DNA of 64,000 nt, taken from assembly GCF_001482195.1 (NCBI RefSeq), contig NZ_KQ759763.1, positions 1,461,321 to 1,525,320 of the forward strand, in the 5' to 3' direction. Position numbers and translations under genes: made by a program. Below are positions 26,322 to 34,613 of this stretch, in pieces. How positions within the stretch are numbered: the first letter of the stretch is position 1; the number at the start of each line of letters is the position of its first letter. The stretch is from Luteimonas abyssi (GTDB lineage: Bacteria > Pseudomonadota > Gammaproteobacteria > Xanthomonadales > Xanthomonadaceae). Below the pieces are notes generated by a model, which made no database searches, was not told where the DNA came from, and saw nothing but the letters and a program-made list of their open reading frames with translations.

Positions 26322-26750
26322 TCAGGTCTCGACGGTCAGGGCGACGTCGATGTTGCCGCGGGTCGCGTTGGAGTAGGGGCACACGACATGGGCCTTTTCC
26401 ACCAGCGCTTCCAACTGCTCGCGCGCCAGGCCGGGGGCGTGGATGGTCAAGGCGACTTCGATGCCGAAGCCGGTCGGGATCTTGCCGATGCCGACCTGGC
26501 CGGTGACCCGGGTGTCGTCCGGCAGCGCGACCTTCTGCTGGCCGGCGACGAACTTCAGCGCGCCGAGGAAGCAGGCCGAGTATCCCGCCGCGAACAGCTG
26601 TTCGGGATTGGTGCCGTCGCCGCCCGCGCCACCGAGCTCGCGCGGGGTGGAGAGCTTGACGTCGAGGGCGCCGTCGGACGAGGCCGCCTGACCTTCGCGG
26701 CCGCCGGTGGCGCTGGCGGTGGCGGTGTAGAGCACGGTATCGATGGACAT
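26322..26750 (-). CDS. ohr: Organic hydroperoxide resistance protein Ohr
   Basis: The 142-residue OsmC/Ohr-fold protein has the catalytic Cys60 ([11 protein letters not shown]) and resolving Cys124 ([13 protein letters not shown]), plus Arg18 and Glu50 that help activate the peroxidatic Cys. The [11 protein letters not shown] ending marks it as Ohr, not OsmC. It reduces fatty acid hydroperoxides and peroxynitrite with lipoyl electron donors in the cytoplasm. AGGAG precedes the ATG. Xanthomonad ohr genes are usually controlled by a neighbouring OhrR; no ohrR is seen beside it here. Confidence 0.95.
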   Translation of the reverse strand: MSIDTVLYTATASATGGREGQAASSDGALDVKLSTPRELGGAGGDGTNPEQLFAAGYSACFLGALKFVAGQQKVALPDDTRVTGQVGIGKIPTGFGIEVALTIHAPGLAREQLEALVEKAHVVCPYSNATRGNIDVALTVET

Positions 26751-26882
26751 GGGAGTCTCCTGGTGTTCGTTCGGGCCGGTCGGCGACCGGGCTGGGTGCC
26801 AGCATGCGCGTGCATCGTGGCGGCGTGTTGACCCAGCGTCCGGGCGCGTTGACCGGACGTCCGGGACGCGGGGGACGGCGGG

Positions 26883-27848
26883 TCAGTCCGCGGGCGGAGT
26901 GAAATCGATCTCCGGACCCATCGGCACGATGCCGGTCGGATTGATTTGACGATGGCTCTGGTAGTAGTGCTTCTTGATGTGCGCGAGGTCCACCGTGGGC
27001 GCCACGGCCGGGTGCGCGTACAAACGACGCGTGTAGTCCCACAGGGCGGGATAGTCGGTCAGCTGGCGTAGGTTGCATTTGAAGTGGCCGTGATAGACCG
27101 GGTCGAAGCGCATCAGCGTGGTGAACAGCCGCCAGTCGGCCTCGGTGAGCGTCTCGCCGCACAGATAGCGCCGCGAGGCGAGATGGTCCTCGAGCCAGTC
27201 CAGGGTCTCGAAGACGCCGGCCACGGCGCGATCGTAGGGCGCCTGCTCGGTGGCGAAACCGGCCTTGTAGACGCCGTTGTTGAGGCCGTCGTAGATGCGT
27301 GTGTTGAGGGTCTCGATGTCGTCGCGAAGCTCAGCCGGCCAGTAGTCGCCTTCCGCGGCCCCGACGGCGTCGAAGGCGCTGTTGAACATGCGGATGATAT
27401 CGGCCGATTCGTTGCTGACGATGCAGCCACGCTGCCTGTCCCACAACACCGGCACGCTGACCCGGCCGGTGTAGTCGGATTTCGAGCGCGTGTAGAGTTG
27501 CCAGACGGCCTCTGCGCCGTTGACGGTGTCGGGCACGACGCCGGGCGCCGGATCGAACGTCCAGCCGCGGTCGGCCATCAGCCAGTGCGTGACCGAGAGG
27601 CCGATGCCGTCCTGCAGCCCCTTGAGTTCACGGAAGATCGTGGTGCGATGGGCCCAGGGGCAGGCGCGTGCGACGTACAGGTGATAGCGGCCCTGCTCCG
27701 CGGGAAAGCCGCCTTCCCCGGTGGGGCCTGGGCGGCCGTCCGGGGTGATCCAGTTGCGGAACGCGGCATCCGGGCGCTGCAGGCGACCGGCAGCGTCGAC
27801 CAAGCGGTCGGTGTCCGGTTCCCAGTGGCCGTCGACAAGCATGCCCAT
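26883..27848 (-). CDS. yqjG: Glutathionyl-hydroquinone reductase (YqjG/Xi-class GST)
   Basis: The 321-residue protein has the Xi-class signature CPWAHRT with catalytic Cys63, preceded by RYHLYVARA. The C-terminal helical part has LYAHPAVAPTVDLAHIKKHYYQSH and ends near INPTGIVPMGP, which is diagnostic. The enzyme reduces glutathionyl-hydroquinones to hydroquinones, recycling quinone adducts. The ATG at 27848 has GGAG 8 nt upstream; a longer frame is open but not family-like. It lies downstream of ohr on the same strand with 132 nt between, so both belong to a small stress-response neighbourhood. Confidence 0.94.
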   Translation of the reverse strand: MGMLVDGHWEPDTDRLVDAAGRLQRPDAAFRNWITPDGRPGPTGEGGFPAEQGRYHLYVARACPWAHRTTIFRELKGLQDGIGLSVTHWLMADRGWTFDPAPGVVPDTVNGAEAVWQLYTRSKSDYTGRVSVPVLWDRQRGCIVSNESADIIRMFNSAFDAVGAAEGDYWPAELRDDIETLNTRIYDGLNNGVYKAGFATEQAPYDRAVAGVFETLDWLEDHLASRRYLCGETLTEADWRLFTTLMRFDPVYHGHFKCNLRQLTDYPALWDYTRRLYAHPAVAPTVDLAHIKKHYYQSHRQINPTGIVPMGPEIDFTPPAD

Positions 27849-28056
27849 GTGTGGAACTCCATCGGAACGAGAGCCACATGATGATCGGCCCGACGTCAAC
27901 GGTACGGCAGGGCGATCCCGTCGACGCCGTGTCCGTCGTGCACCGTGCGCGGGCAGGGGCATCGCGCTCCGGCGTTACGGTCGCGGTCGCCGTGGCTTGT
28001 CCGCATGGAGTGCGCCGGAGATCATGCGGGTCCTGGAGGGACGTGGAGACATCGGC

Positions 28057-29193
28057 ATGGCACACCACCGACGATGGCGGCAGGCGCTCGTTCGCGGGAC
28101 GCGCCTGACGCTCGTGGCGGTGGGCCTGGCCGGCTGTGCGGCCGGGCCGGCGCATCCCGGCGCGGCGAGGATCGTCGCCGGGCACGACGGCGGCGCGCCC
28201 GCGATCGATGCGGCGACCGCCTTCGCGCTGCCCGGCGATTACGCCCGACGCCGGCTCGAAGCGTCCACCGCCCAGGCGGATCCGAAACTGCCCAGCGTGC
28301 CCGGTGTGCGGCTGGGCGAGTTCGCGGGGCATCGGGCCCTGCTGGTCGACACCGCCGATGCGAAGGCGGCGATCGCCTTGTTCGGCGGTCATGTGCTGTC
28401 GTTCGTGCCGGCCGGCGGCCGCGATCTGCTTTGGGTGTCGTCGGCCTCGAGGCCGGCCCCCGAGCCGATCCGCGGCGGGATTCCGGTGATCTGGCCCTAT
28501 TTCGGTCGCGAGGGGCAGACTGCCGACGTGCCCGCGCACGGTCTCGTGCGCACGCTGTCGTGGCAGGTGCTGGAGGTGCGCGCGGAGGCCGATGGCAGCG
28601 TCGCGATCGCGATGGCGCCACCTGCGCTCCAGGGCCTGCCGCTGGCGCTGCGCATGGAGCTTCGTGTGGGGCGTGTCCTGGAGCAGCGTCTGGTCACCCG
28701 CAACACCGGAGCGGCCACGGTCGTGTTTTCGCAGGCGTTGCACAATTATCTGCGCGTCGGCGACGCCGATGCCGTGAGCGTGTCCGGCGTCGACGGCCTC
28801 GCGTACCTGGACAAGAACGACGACTACCGCCGCGACCGTCAGTCGGGAGACTGGCGGCTGTCCGATGCGCCGGATCCAGGTCGCAGCGATCGGATCTACC
28901 GTGGCGGCGGCGGTGTCTACGCGCTGGACGATCCGCGGCTCGATCGCCGGATCCGGCTCACCGTCGAAGGTGCCGGCGGTCTCGTGATCTGGAATCCGGG
29001 CGAGGCCGGTGCCGCCCGCGCCGTGGATCTGCGGGCGATGGACTGGCACGGATTCGTCTGCGTGGAACCCGCCAATCTCGACGTCGAGCGCGTGGCGCTG
29101 GCGCCAGGTGCGACACACACGCTCGTGCAGCGGCTGGAGGAGGTGGGACCGCTGCACGAGCGCCGGGGCATCGAACCCCCCGAACCGCCTTGA
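28057..29193 (+). CDS. Aldose 1-epimerase / D-hexose-6-phosphate mutarotase (YeaD-like) with lipobox
   Basis: The 378-residue protein has an N-terminal signal with lipobox (VAVGLAGC) and a mutarotase fold of the YeaD type. Blocks seen are FGGHVLSFVPAG, GGIPVIWPYFG, the active-site His region PAHGLVRTLSW, ALHNYLRVGD and the Glu region GFVCVEPAN. YeaD proteins are normally about 290 residues and cytoplasmic; here a lipid-anchored exported form with about 80 extra N-terminal residues is predicted. It would interconvert sugar anomers in the periplasm. A GGAG box precedes the ATG. It converges on the GH16 gene. Confidence 0.83.
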   Translation: MAHHRRWRQALVRGTRLTLVAVGLAGCAAGPAHPGAARIVAGHDGGAPAIDAATAFALPGDYARRRLEASTAQADPKLPSVPGVRLGEFAGHRALLVDTADAKAAIALFGGHVLSFVPAGGRDLLWVSSASRPAPEPIRGGIPVIWPYFGREGQTADVPAHGLVRTLSWQVLEVRAEADGSVAIAMAPPALQGLPLALRMELRVGRVLEQRLVTRNTGAATVVFSQALHNYLRVGDADAVSVSGVDGLAYLDKNDDYRRDRQSGDWRLSDAPDPGRSDRIYRGGGGVYALDDPRLDRRIRLTVEGAGGLVIWNPGEAGAARAVDLRAMDWHGFVCVEPANLDVERVALAPGATHTLVQRLEEVGPLHERRGIEPPEPP

Positions 29194-29198
29194 GAGAA

Positions 29199-29225
29199 GA
29201 CGCGCGCGGCGGGGCCGCGCGCGTC
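29199..29225. terminator. Bidirectional hairpin between mutarotase-like and GH16 genes
   Basis: A perfect 12-bp stem (GACGCGCGCGGC and its complement) with a 3-nt loop starts 6 nt after the mutarotase stop and ends 10 nt from the convergent GH16 stop, a good position to end both transcripts. Confidence 0.75.
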
Positions 29226-29234
29226 GGCCGAACC

Positions 29235-30608
29235 TTACGGGCTTTCGTAGTACACGTTGTCGATGAAGAGTTCGACGTCGGAGCCCGGCGGGTCGCCGAC
29301 GACCATGAACATCTGCTTCACCGAGTGCAGATCGAGATCGTGGAAGGCATCGAACGGGATGGTCACCTCGTGCCAGTTGCCGTCGCGCACCAACCCGTAC
29401 TGCTGACCGCCGTCGACGAAGTCGATCCAGCTGTCGCCGAACGAGGTGCTGATGCCGATCTTGAACACGTGCGGCGTGGTCGTGCGCATGTGCAGCTTGA
29501 GGTTGCCGCCTGCATAGTTGGACATGTTGCGGATGTCGGTCAGGATGCCCGCACCGAACCACTCGCCCGCCGCTGCGCGGAACGCCATCAGCTCGCCGCC
29601 CTCGTAGGGTGCAGATGCGATCGGGGTCAGGTTGTTCCACAGGTACAGCTCGGCATCGTTGCCGAATTGCAGCGCGCCCGCGAGACCGGACTGCTCGGTG
29701 AACACGCCGAAGCGGCCGGCCGGTGCGGCGGATTCGTTGCCGATGTAGAGCTGGCTGTCGGGGTGATCCTGATACAGCCGGATGTAGTCGATCTCCATGC
29801 GGCCCGGCAGCGGTGCGGTGATGCCCGCGGGGGCGGTGATGCCGGTATAGGTGCCGCCCACCGCCATGTTCAACAGCAGGAAGTGCTGCTGATGGAATTC
29901 CTGCAGTGAGGCGTTGTCCAGCGCGGGCTGGCCGATGAAGAACTCGAAGTACTGGTTGCCGTCGATCGAGACGCGGATGTATTCCGGATCCCAGGTCAGG
30001 CGATAGGTATGGAAGTCGTTGTTGAGATCGACCGGGCTGTCCCAGGTGTCGTAGTGCATCGCGTAGTTGCCGTCGATGTCCCAGTGCACCGCGGCGCCGA
30101 TGCGGCGGTTGGCGAGGCCGGCATTGATCGCGTCGACGTTGCCGGCCTCCATGATGTCGATCTCGCCGCGCTGGGGCCAGACGCCGATCGCGCCGAGCAT
30201 CCAGTAGGCCGGCCACAGGCCGTTGCCGACGTCCGGCAGGCGGATGCGCGCCTCGAGCGTGCCGTAACGGAAGTGCATGCGGCCTTCGGTCTTCAGGCGC
30301 GCGGAGGTGAACGGGCTGCCCTCGAAGTTCTCGCGATGGGCCTCGATCACCAGGTTGCCGTTCTCGATGCGCGCGTTCTGCGGTCGGCTGGTGTAGTACT
30401 GCATCTCGGCGTTGCCCCAACCGCAGATGCCGACCTGGCAGCCGGTGCCGACGTCGTAGGTCCAGTTGTTGCCGTCGATGCTGGAGCCGTTGAAGTTCTC
30501 CTCCCAGACCGGGGTCTGGGCGTACGTGTCCTGGGCGACGGCTGCCGTGCCCAGGCCGACGAGCGCGGCGAGCGGGAGGGCGAGCAGGCGCAGACGATCC
30601 TGTTCCAT
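29235..30608 (-). CDS. Secreted GH16 beta-glucanase with C-terminal CBM-like domain
   Basis: The 457-residue protein has a signal peptide (cleavage near AAVAQ, about residue 26) and a GH16 domain to about 283. The catalytic motif GEIDIME has nucleophile Glu149, Asp151 and acid/base Glu154; the preceding LWPAYWML is typical of laminarinases. The C-terminal 170 residues form a second beta-rich domain ending FIDNVYYESP, resembling carbohydrate-binding or ExoP-type domains. It should cut beta-1,3(1,4)-glucans such as fungal or algal wall material outside the cell. AGGAG precedes the ATG at 30608. A 14-bp palindrome 76 nt upstream suggests sugar-dependent repression. Confidence 0.93.
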   Translation of the reverse strand: MEQDRLRLLALPLAALVGLGTAAVAQDTYAQTPVWEENFNGSSIDGNNWTYDVGTGCQVGICGWGNAEMQYYTSRPQNARIENGNLVIEAHRENFEGSPFTSARLKTEGRMHFRYGTLEARIRLPDVGNGLWPAYWMLGAIGVWPQRGEIDIMEAGNVDAINAGLANRRIGAAVHWDIDGNYAMHYDTWDSPVDLNNDFHTYRLTWDPEYIRVSIDGNQYFEFFIGQPALDNASLQEFHQQHFLLLNMAVGGTYTGITAPAGITAPLPGRMEIDYIRLYQDHPDSQLYIGNESAAPAGRFGVFTEQSGLAGALQFGNDAELYLWNNLTPIASAPYEGGELMAFRAAAGEWFGAGILTDIRNMSNYAGGNLKLHMRTTTPHVFKIGISTSFGDSWIDFVDGGQQYGLVRDGNWHEVTIPFDAFHDLDLHSVKQMFMVVGDPPGSDVELFIDNVYYESP

Positions 30609-30684
30609 GGAACTCTCCTGTTGATTCGGGGTGTCGTGATTCGGGGGATTGCCCGAGTCGGGCGGATCGACTGTCGTCATGCGC

Positions 30685-30698
30685 TGACAGCGCTGTCA
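30685..30698 (-). promoter_or_regulatory. Palindromic operator (LacI-type) upstream of the GH16 gene
   Basis: The perfect 14-bp palindrome TGACAGCGCTGTCA lies 76 nt upstream of the GH16 start. Even-symmetry palindromes centred on AGCGCT are typical of LacI-family sugar regulators in gammaproteobacteria. On the minus strand TTGACA (a consensus -35 hexamer) overlaps the site, so a bound repressor would block RNA polymerase. A matching -10 is not obvious. No LacI gene is in the window, so the regulator would be encoded elsewhere. Confidence 0.65.
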
Positions 30699-30820
30699 AC
30701 GTCCGCGGGTACGCATGTGTCGTTTGGCGAGACAGGTCACGAAACGATGTTCAGTGATCGTGAAAAGACGTGAACCCGCGCACGCGCGATGCTGCGCGGC
30801 AGCACGCGCGCGCGTGGTGT

Positions 30821-31708
30821 CTACGTGGCGTCCGAGGGCGCGTCGCGGGTCGCTTTGAGCTGCATCAGGAACGCGTGCAGCATTTCCGTCGACAGGCCGT
30901 GCAGGCTCAGGCGATAGCCGGCGCGCAATGTCGACATCGGCAGCAACGGATGCTTGTTGTTGACCAGGATCAGGTGCTCGCGGGCATCCAGCAGGGTGGC
31001 CGCGTAGATGCCGATGGTCTCGTCGAGCTGCAGCGAATTGGTCGCGCGCCAGAAATCGTCATCGGTGAGCAGCAGTTGATAGATCGGGGTGAACAGTTCG
31101 ATCGCGCTCTGCAGATCGAGCACGTTGCGCCAGCGCCGCGGCATGGCGTCGAGCTCCAGTGCGGGTCGCTCGATCATCGACAGGTCCGGATCGACCACCG
31201 GCATCAGTCGCGCCCCTTCCGCATCGAGCGCCTGGTTGAGGCGGATGATGAAGTTGTACAGGTTGAGGTCGTGGACCAGGAACATGTCCTCGCGCACATC
31301 GGCGATGCGGTCGGGACGCAACGGGTTGGTCGGCACGTCCACCGGCGCATTGCGGGCGATGAACGACAGCACCTGCGACCCGAGATGGAAGTGACGCAGG
31401 ATCAGCCAGTTCGCCTCGGGCCGGATGAAATGCTCCATGCCCCAGGCCAGCAACCGGTGCAGGGTGCGCGAGAACGCCATCTTGCGCGGCGTGAAGACTT
31501 TGGCGATCTGGAACAGCACGATCAGGGCGCGCGCCAGCGGGCGGACGAACGGCAGGATGTACTGGCGCGAACGCGAACTCGAATCCGCGAGCCAGGCGCG
31601 CTTGACCTCGTCGTCGATCGGCGTGCTGCGGTCGAGATAGAGCGCCAGCCACGGGTTGGGATCGCGAGGGTCGTGCGGCTGGGACAGGAAATCCGGCGTC
31701 GAGGTCAT
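30821..31708 (-). CDS. Unknown conserved-looking protein, third gene of KASIII-HDO operon
   Basis: The 295-residue product starts at an ATG that overlaps the stop of the KASIII-HDO gene (ATGA), so it is translationally coupled to it. I recognise no domain. It is predicted mainly helical, with one hydrophobic segment (FVRPLARALIVLFQIAKVF, about 54-72) that may sit on the membrane. Charged/His-rich blocks stand out: LAWGMEHFIRPEANWLILRHFHLG (about 89-112) and DMFLVHDLNLYNFIIRLNQAL. It is not a transmembrane transporter by appearance. The coupling implies it works with the fusion enzyme, perhaps as an acyl-processing or membrane-docking partner. Confidence 0.7.
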   Translation of the reverse strand: MTSTPDFLSQPHDPRDPNPWLALYLDRSTPIDDEVKRAWLADSSSRSRQYILPFVRPLARALIVLFQIAKVFTPRKMAFSRTLHRLLAWGMEHFIRPEANWLILRHFHLGSQVLSFIARNAPVDVPTNPLRPDRIADVREDMFLVHDLNLYNFIIRLNQALDAEGARLMPVVDPDLSMIERPALELDAMPRRWRNVLDLQSAIELFTPIYQLLLTDDDFWRATNSLQLDETIGIYAATLLDAREHLILVNNKHPLLPMSTLRAGYRLSLHGLSTEMLHAFLMQLKATRDAPSDAT

Positions 31709-33678
31709 GGCGAAGGCTCCGGCACGGCGTCGGCGCCGAGCACGTGTTCGAACTGCATCAGGTAGAGCTGCGCGGTGCGGTGCGCGGTCTGCACGATGGC
31801 GCGCACGTTGCGGCCGTCCGCATCGTCGTGGGCGAGTGCGATCTCCACGCCACGCAGCCAGCGCAGCAGGTGATGCTCGTCGTTCTCGCCGTGGTAGTCG
31901 AGGAAGCGGAACGCATCCGCCGGCAGCGGCAGGGCGCGTTTCATCAGCGGCAGCAGCGCCGGGATGATGCGTTGGCCGGTGCCCTCGATGATGTAGATCG
32001 CCCCGAGCAGGCCGATCGGGTTGGGCGTGGCGGCCAGCGCGTGCAGGTAGGCATTGAGCGCCTCGCCTCCCGGGTTGCGGTGCAGGCGGTCGATGTCGTC
32101 GACGCGGCCGCCGGCACGGCGGTAATCGTCGAACAGGATCGCGTAGTCGTCCTGCTCGTCGCCGGCATGCAGCTCGATCAGCGCCGCGAGATCCTGATAC
32201 GGCGCGCTCACCGATGCCGCGCCTTCGCGCATCCACTTGCTGCCCTCGCGCACCTGCGGGATCCAGTCGCGCATCCATTGCAGGTAATGTGCGGTACCGA
32301 ATCCGCCCGCATGAAGCGTGCGCACCAGCGGTGTGCGCCACACCCGCGACCGGTAGTCGTGCCACAGCGTGGCCAGCTCGCCGAGCACGTGGCGCAACGG
32401 GGCCGGGGCGGCCGCCGGGTCGTGCGGTGGCGGGACCGCGTCGGCCGCAGTGCGCCGCACGGCATCGGTCGCCGCTTCGGGGACTGTCGATGGCGTGGCC
32501 CCGATGGGCTTGGACTGCGACCGGCCGGGCTGCGCGGACGCGGGCAGCGGCGCGTCGCCGTCCTCGACCTCGATCAACACGAATGCCACGCTGAACCGGC
32601 CCGATTCCGGAACGAAGCAGAGGATACGCTCGCCGGGCTGCGGATCGCGGGTGCGCAGGAATTCGTCGAGCATCACGAAGATCGATGCGGAGCCGGTATT
32701 GCCGCGCTGCACGAGATTGCTGTACCAGCGCTCGCGCGGGATCGCCAGGCCGGCCTTGTGCATCAGCGTGTCGACCACCGGCGCGAACTTCTCCGACGAG
32801 TAGTGGCACAGGAAATGGTCGATCCGCGCCGGGTCGATCCAGCCGGCGTGGCACAGGCTCGCGTATTCGTGCACCCCGACATCGAACAGATGCGGCAGCA
32901 GGCGGATGTCCTGGCGCAGGAACAGTGCGCCGTCGGCCTCGGCGTCCGCCCAGGCGTCGTAGTCGAGGTGCGAACGGCTGCGGTCCGGGGTCAGCCCGAG
33001 CTGCATGCAGACCGGATAGTCGCCGGAGAACGAGCGCTGATGGAGGCCGCGCAGGCGCAGCCGGATCGGGCGGTCGCGCCGCGGCGTCGCCGTCAGCCGC
33101 AGCGCGCCGGCACCGTCGGACAGCATCCAGCGCAGGAAATGCGCGTCGAAATCGGCGTCGTAGCCGTGTGCGGCGTAGCGGCCGCGCCGGAACAGCCGCG
33201 ACGGCATCTCCGCGGCGGCGACCAGCGCGTTCGCATGCGCGCCCAGCTCCACAGCGGCGGCCGCCGCTTCCCAGGCGCCGACGCCGGATGCGCAGATGCC
33301 GTGCGCGGACAGGGTCTGCATCGGCGGGGCGCCGAGTTCGCCCTGCACCATATTCGCGAATCCCGGCATCAACGCATCGCCACCGGCGGTGCCGCAGGCG
33401 AGCATGCCGATCCGCCCGATGTCGGTTCCGGCGTCGTCCAGGCAGGCGCGCAGGGCGGCGGCGGCCATGCCTGCGCACGACACGCGCGTGGTGCCGTCGT
33501 CGCCGATCGCGTAATGGCGGCTCAGGATGCCGTTTTCGGCCAGGATCCGGCGCTTGATGCGCGACGACAGCCGGTTGAGGGGGGCGATGTAGGCGTCCAT
33601 CGCCGTGTTGTCCACGGCGGGTCCGGGCAGGTGGGCGCCGGTGCCTTCGATCCAGGTCCGTTCGAATGCGGTGGGCAT
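31705..33678 (-). CDS. KASIII-HDO fusion: ketoacyl synthase III-like domain fused to heme-oxygenase-like diiron domain
   Basis: The 657-residue protein joins two enzymes. Residues 1 to about 372 form a thiolase-fold KASIII-like domain with an intact Cys-His-Asn triad: Cys129 (HGICASGVGA), His292 (LCHYSSEKF) and Asn327 (QRGNTGSASIF). A Pro/Ala-rich linker (about 375-425) leads to a helical domain (about 428-645) of the iron-containing redox enzyme type. Its ligands include Glu565 (IYIIEGTG) and His596-X3-Asp600-X2-His603 (DYHGENDEHH), the CADD-like pattern; the first-helix pair is less clear (Glu502, His504 and acidic residues to 511, not a textbook E-X6-H). It sits 10 nt behind a hydroxylase gene. 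Confidence 0.85.
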   Translation of the reverse strand: MPTAFERTWIEGTGAHLPGPAVDNTAMDAYIAPLNRLSSRIKRRILAENGILSRHYAIGDDGTTRVSCAGMAAAALRACLDDAGTDIGRIGMLACGTAGGDALMPGFANMVQGELGAPPMQTLSAHGICASGVGAWEAAAAAVELGAHANALVAAAEMPSRLFRRGRYAAHGYDADFDAHFLRWMLSDGAGALRLTATPRRDRPIRLRLRGLHQRSFSGDYPVCMQLGLTPDRSRSHLDYDAWADAEADGALFLRQDIRLLPHLFDVGVHEYASLCHAGWIDPARIDHFLCHYSSEKFAPVVDTLMHKAGLAIPRERWYSNLVQRGNTGSASIFVMLDEFLRTRDPQPGERILCFVPESGRFSVAFVLIEVEDGDAPLPASAQPGRSQSKPIGATPSTVPEAATDAVRRTAADAVPPPHDPAAAPAPLRHVLGELATLWHDYRSRVWRTPLVRTLHAGGFGTAHYLQWMRDWIPQVREGSKWMREGAASVSAPYQDLAALIELHAGDEQDDYAILFDDYRRAGGRVDDIDRLHRNPGGEALNAYLHALAATPNPIGLLGAIYIIEGTGQRIIPALLPLMKRALPLPADAFRFLDYHGENDEHHLLRWLRGVEIALAHDDADGRNVRAIVQTAHRTAQLYLMQFEHVLGADAVPEPSP

Positions 33679-33688
33679 GCAGCTCTCG

Positions 33689-34450
33689 TCAGTGGGAGGC
33701 GGGCGGCGTTCGCACAGGCCGGGGGGGCGTGTCGCGATCCGGAAGCGCGGTACCGAACCAGCGGTCGAAGGCGCCGAGCAGAAAACCGAAATTGCCGTGG
33801 TAGTGGGCGTGGTGCTGTTGATGGCGCCGGCTGGCGGCGGCCCAGCCCGTCGCCGGCCGGCGGCGGCCGATCTCGTAGTTGCTGTGGCCGAAGGCGTTGA
33901 GCGCGATGCTCATCACCGGCAACGCCAGCAACGCCCACGGGCTGAAGTCATGCGCCAGCATCGGCAACAGCGGCACGCTGCCCAGCATCGCGGCCTCCAC
34001 CGGATGGAAGGCGTAGGTGGAGAAGGGGGTGGGGACGTGCGAGCGATGGTGGTGGGCGTGGACACGGCGCAGCGGCCGCGTGTGCAAGAGCCGATGGCAG
34101 GCGTAGAAGTGCAGTTCGTTCCACAGGAACAGGAGAGCGATCTCCAGCGCGATCCGCCAGCCCGGCGCGTGCCACGCCAGGTTGGCCCATCCCATGACCA
34201 ACAGCGCCCAGGGCAGCAACAGGCCGATGCCGAACACCAGGATCGACCCCGTCGATGCGAAGATCTCGCGCCGGATCTGTCCGGGCGCCGGCGGCCGCGG
34301 ATCGATCGGACCGCCCCAGCCGATCCGTGGCAGCGCCGTGCGCACCAGCCACCAGGTGCCGACGCCGGCCACCGCGTACAGCAGGCCGAATCCGGCCACA
34401 CCGGCAGCGGCGACCTGCAGCGGGGACAAGGCGACGATGGCGGCGGTCAT
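33689..34450 (-). CDS. Fatty acid hydroxylase / sterol desaturase superfamily membrane enzyme
   Basis: The 253-residue integral membrane protein has the clustered His boxes of the diiron family: His114-X4-His119-X3-His123 (HFYACHRLLH), HAHHH (131-135) with His138, and HQQHHAHYH (210-218). Hydrophobic segments lie around 12-38, 65-92, 100-113 and 160-186. Such enzymes hydroxylate or desaturate lipid chains at the membrane with iron and O2. GGAG precedes the ATG at 34450. It is the first gene of a three-gene operon (10-nt gap to the KASIII-HDO fusion), which suggests a shared lipid product. Confidence 0.9.
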   Translation of the reverse strand: MTAAIVALSPLQVAAAGVAGFGLLYAVAGVGTWWLVRTALPRIGWGGPIDPRPPAPGQIRREIFASTGSILVFGIGLLLPWALLVMGWANLAWHAPGWRIALEIALLFLWNELHFYACHRLLHTRPLRRVHAHHHRSHVPTPFSTYAFHPVEAAMLGSVPLLPMLAHDFSPWALLALPVMSIALNAFGHSNYEIGRRRPATGWAAASRRHQQHHAHYHGNFGFLLGAFDRWFGTALPDRDTPPRPVRTPPASH

Positions 34451-34613
34451 CCGGAACTCCGGGTGGACGTGCGCCGATTGTAGGCGCTGGGGGTTTCCGG
34501 GCGCCGCCCCGGCGCCGGTGCCGACGTACCGGGACAGGACGGAAGGCGCGTCCCGCCGCGAGGTCCCGCAGTCGGCGTTAAGATCGGGCATCACTCGAGG
34601 GGGAGGGGGCACT

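Noticed and set aside
27628-30699. Open frame of about 1,020 codons spanning yqjG, the mutarotase and the GH16 gene
   Set aside because: It overlaps three recognised genes in other frames and reads as Arg/Pro-rich low-complexity sequence.
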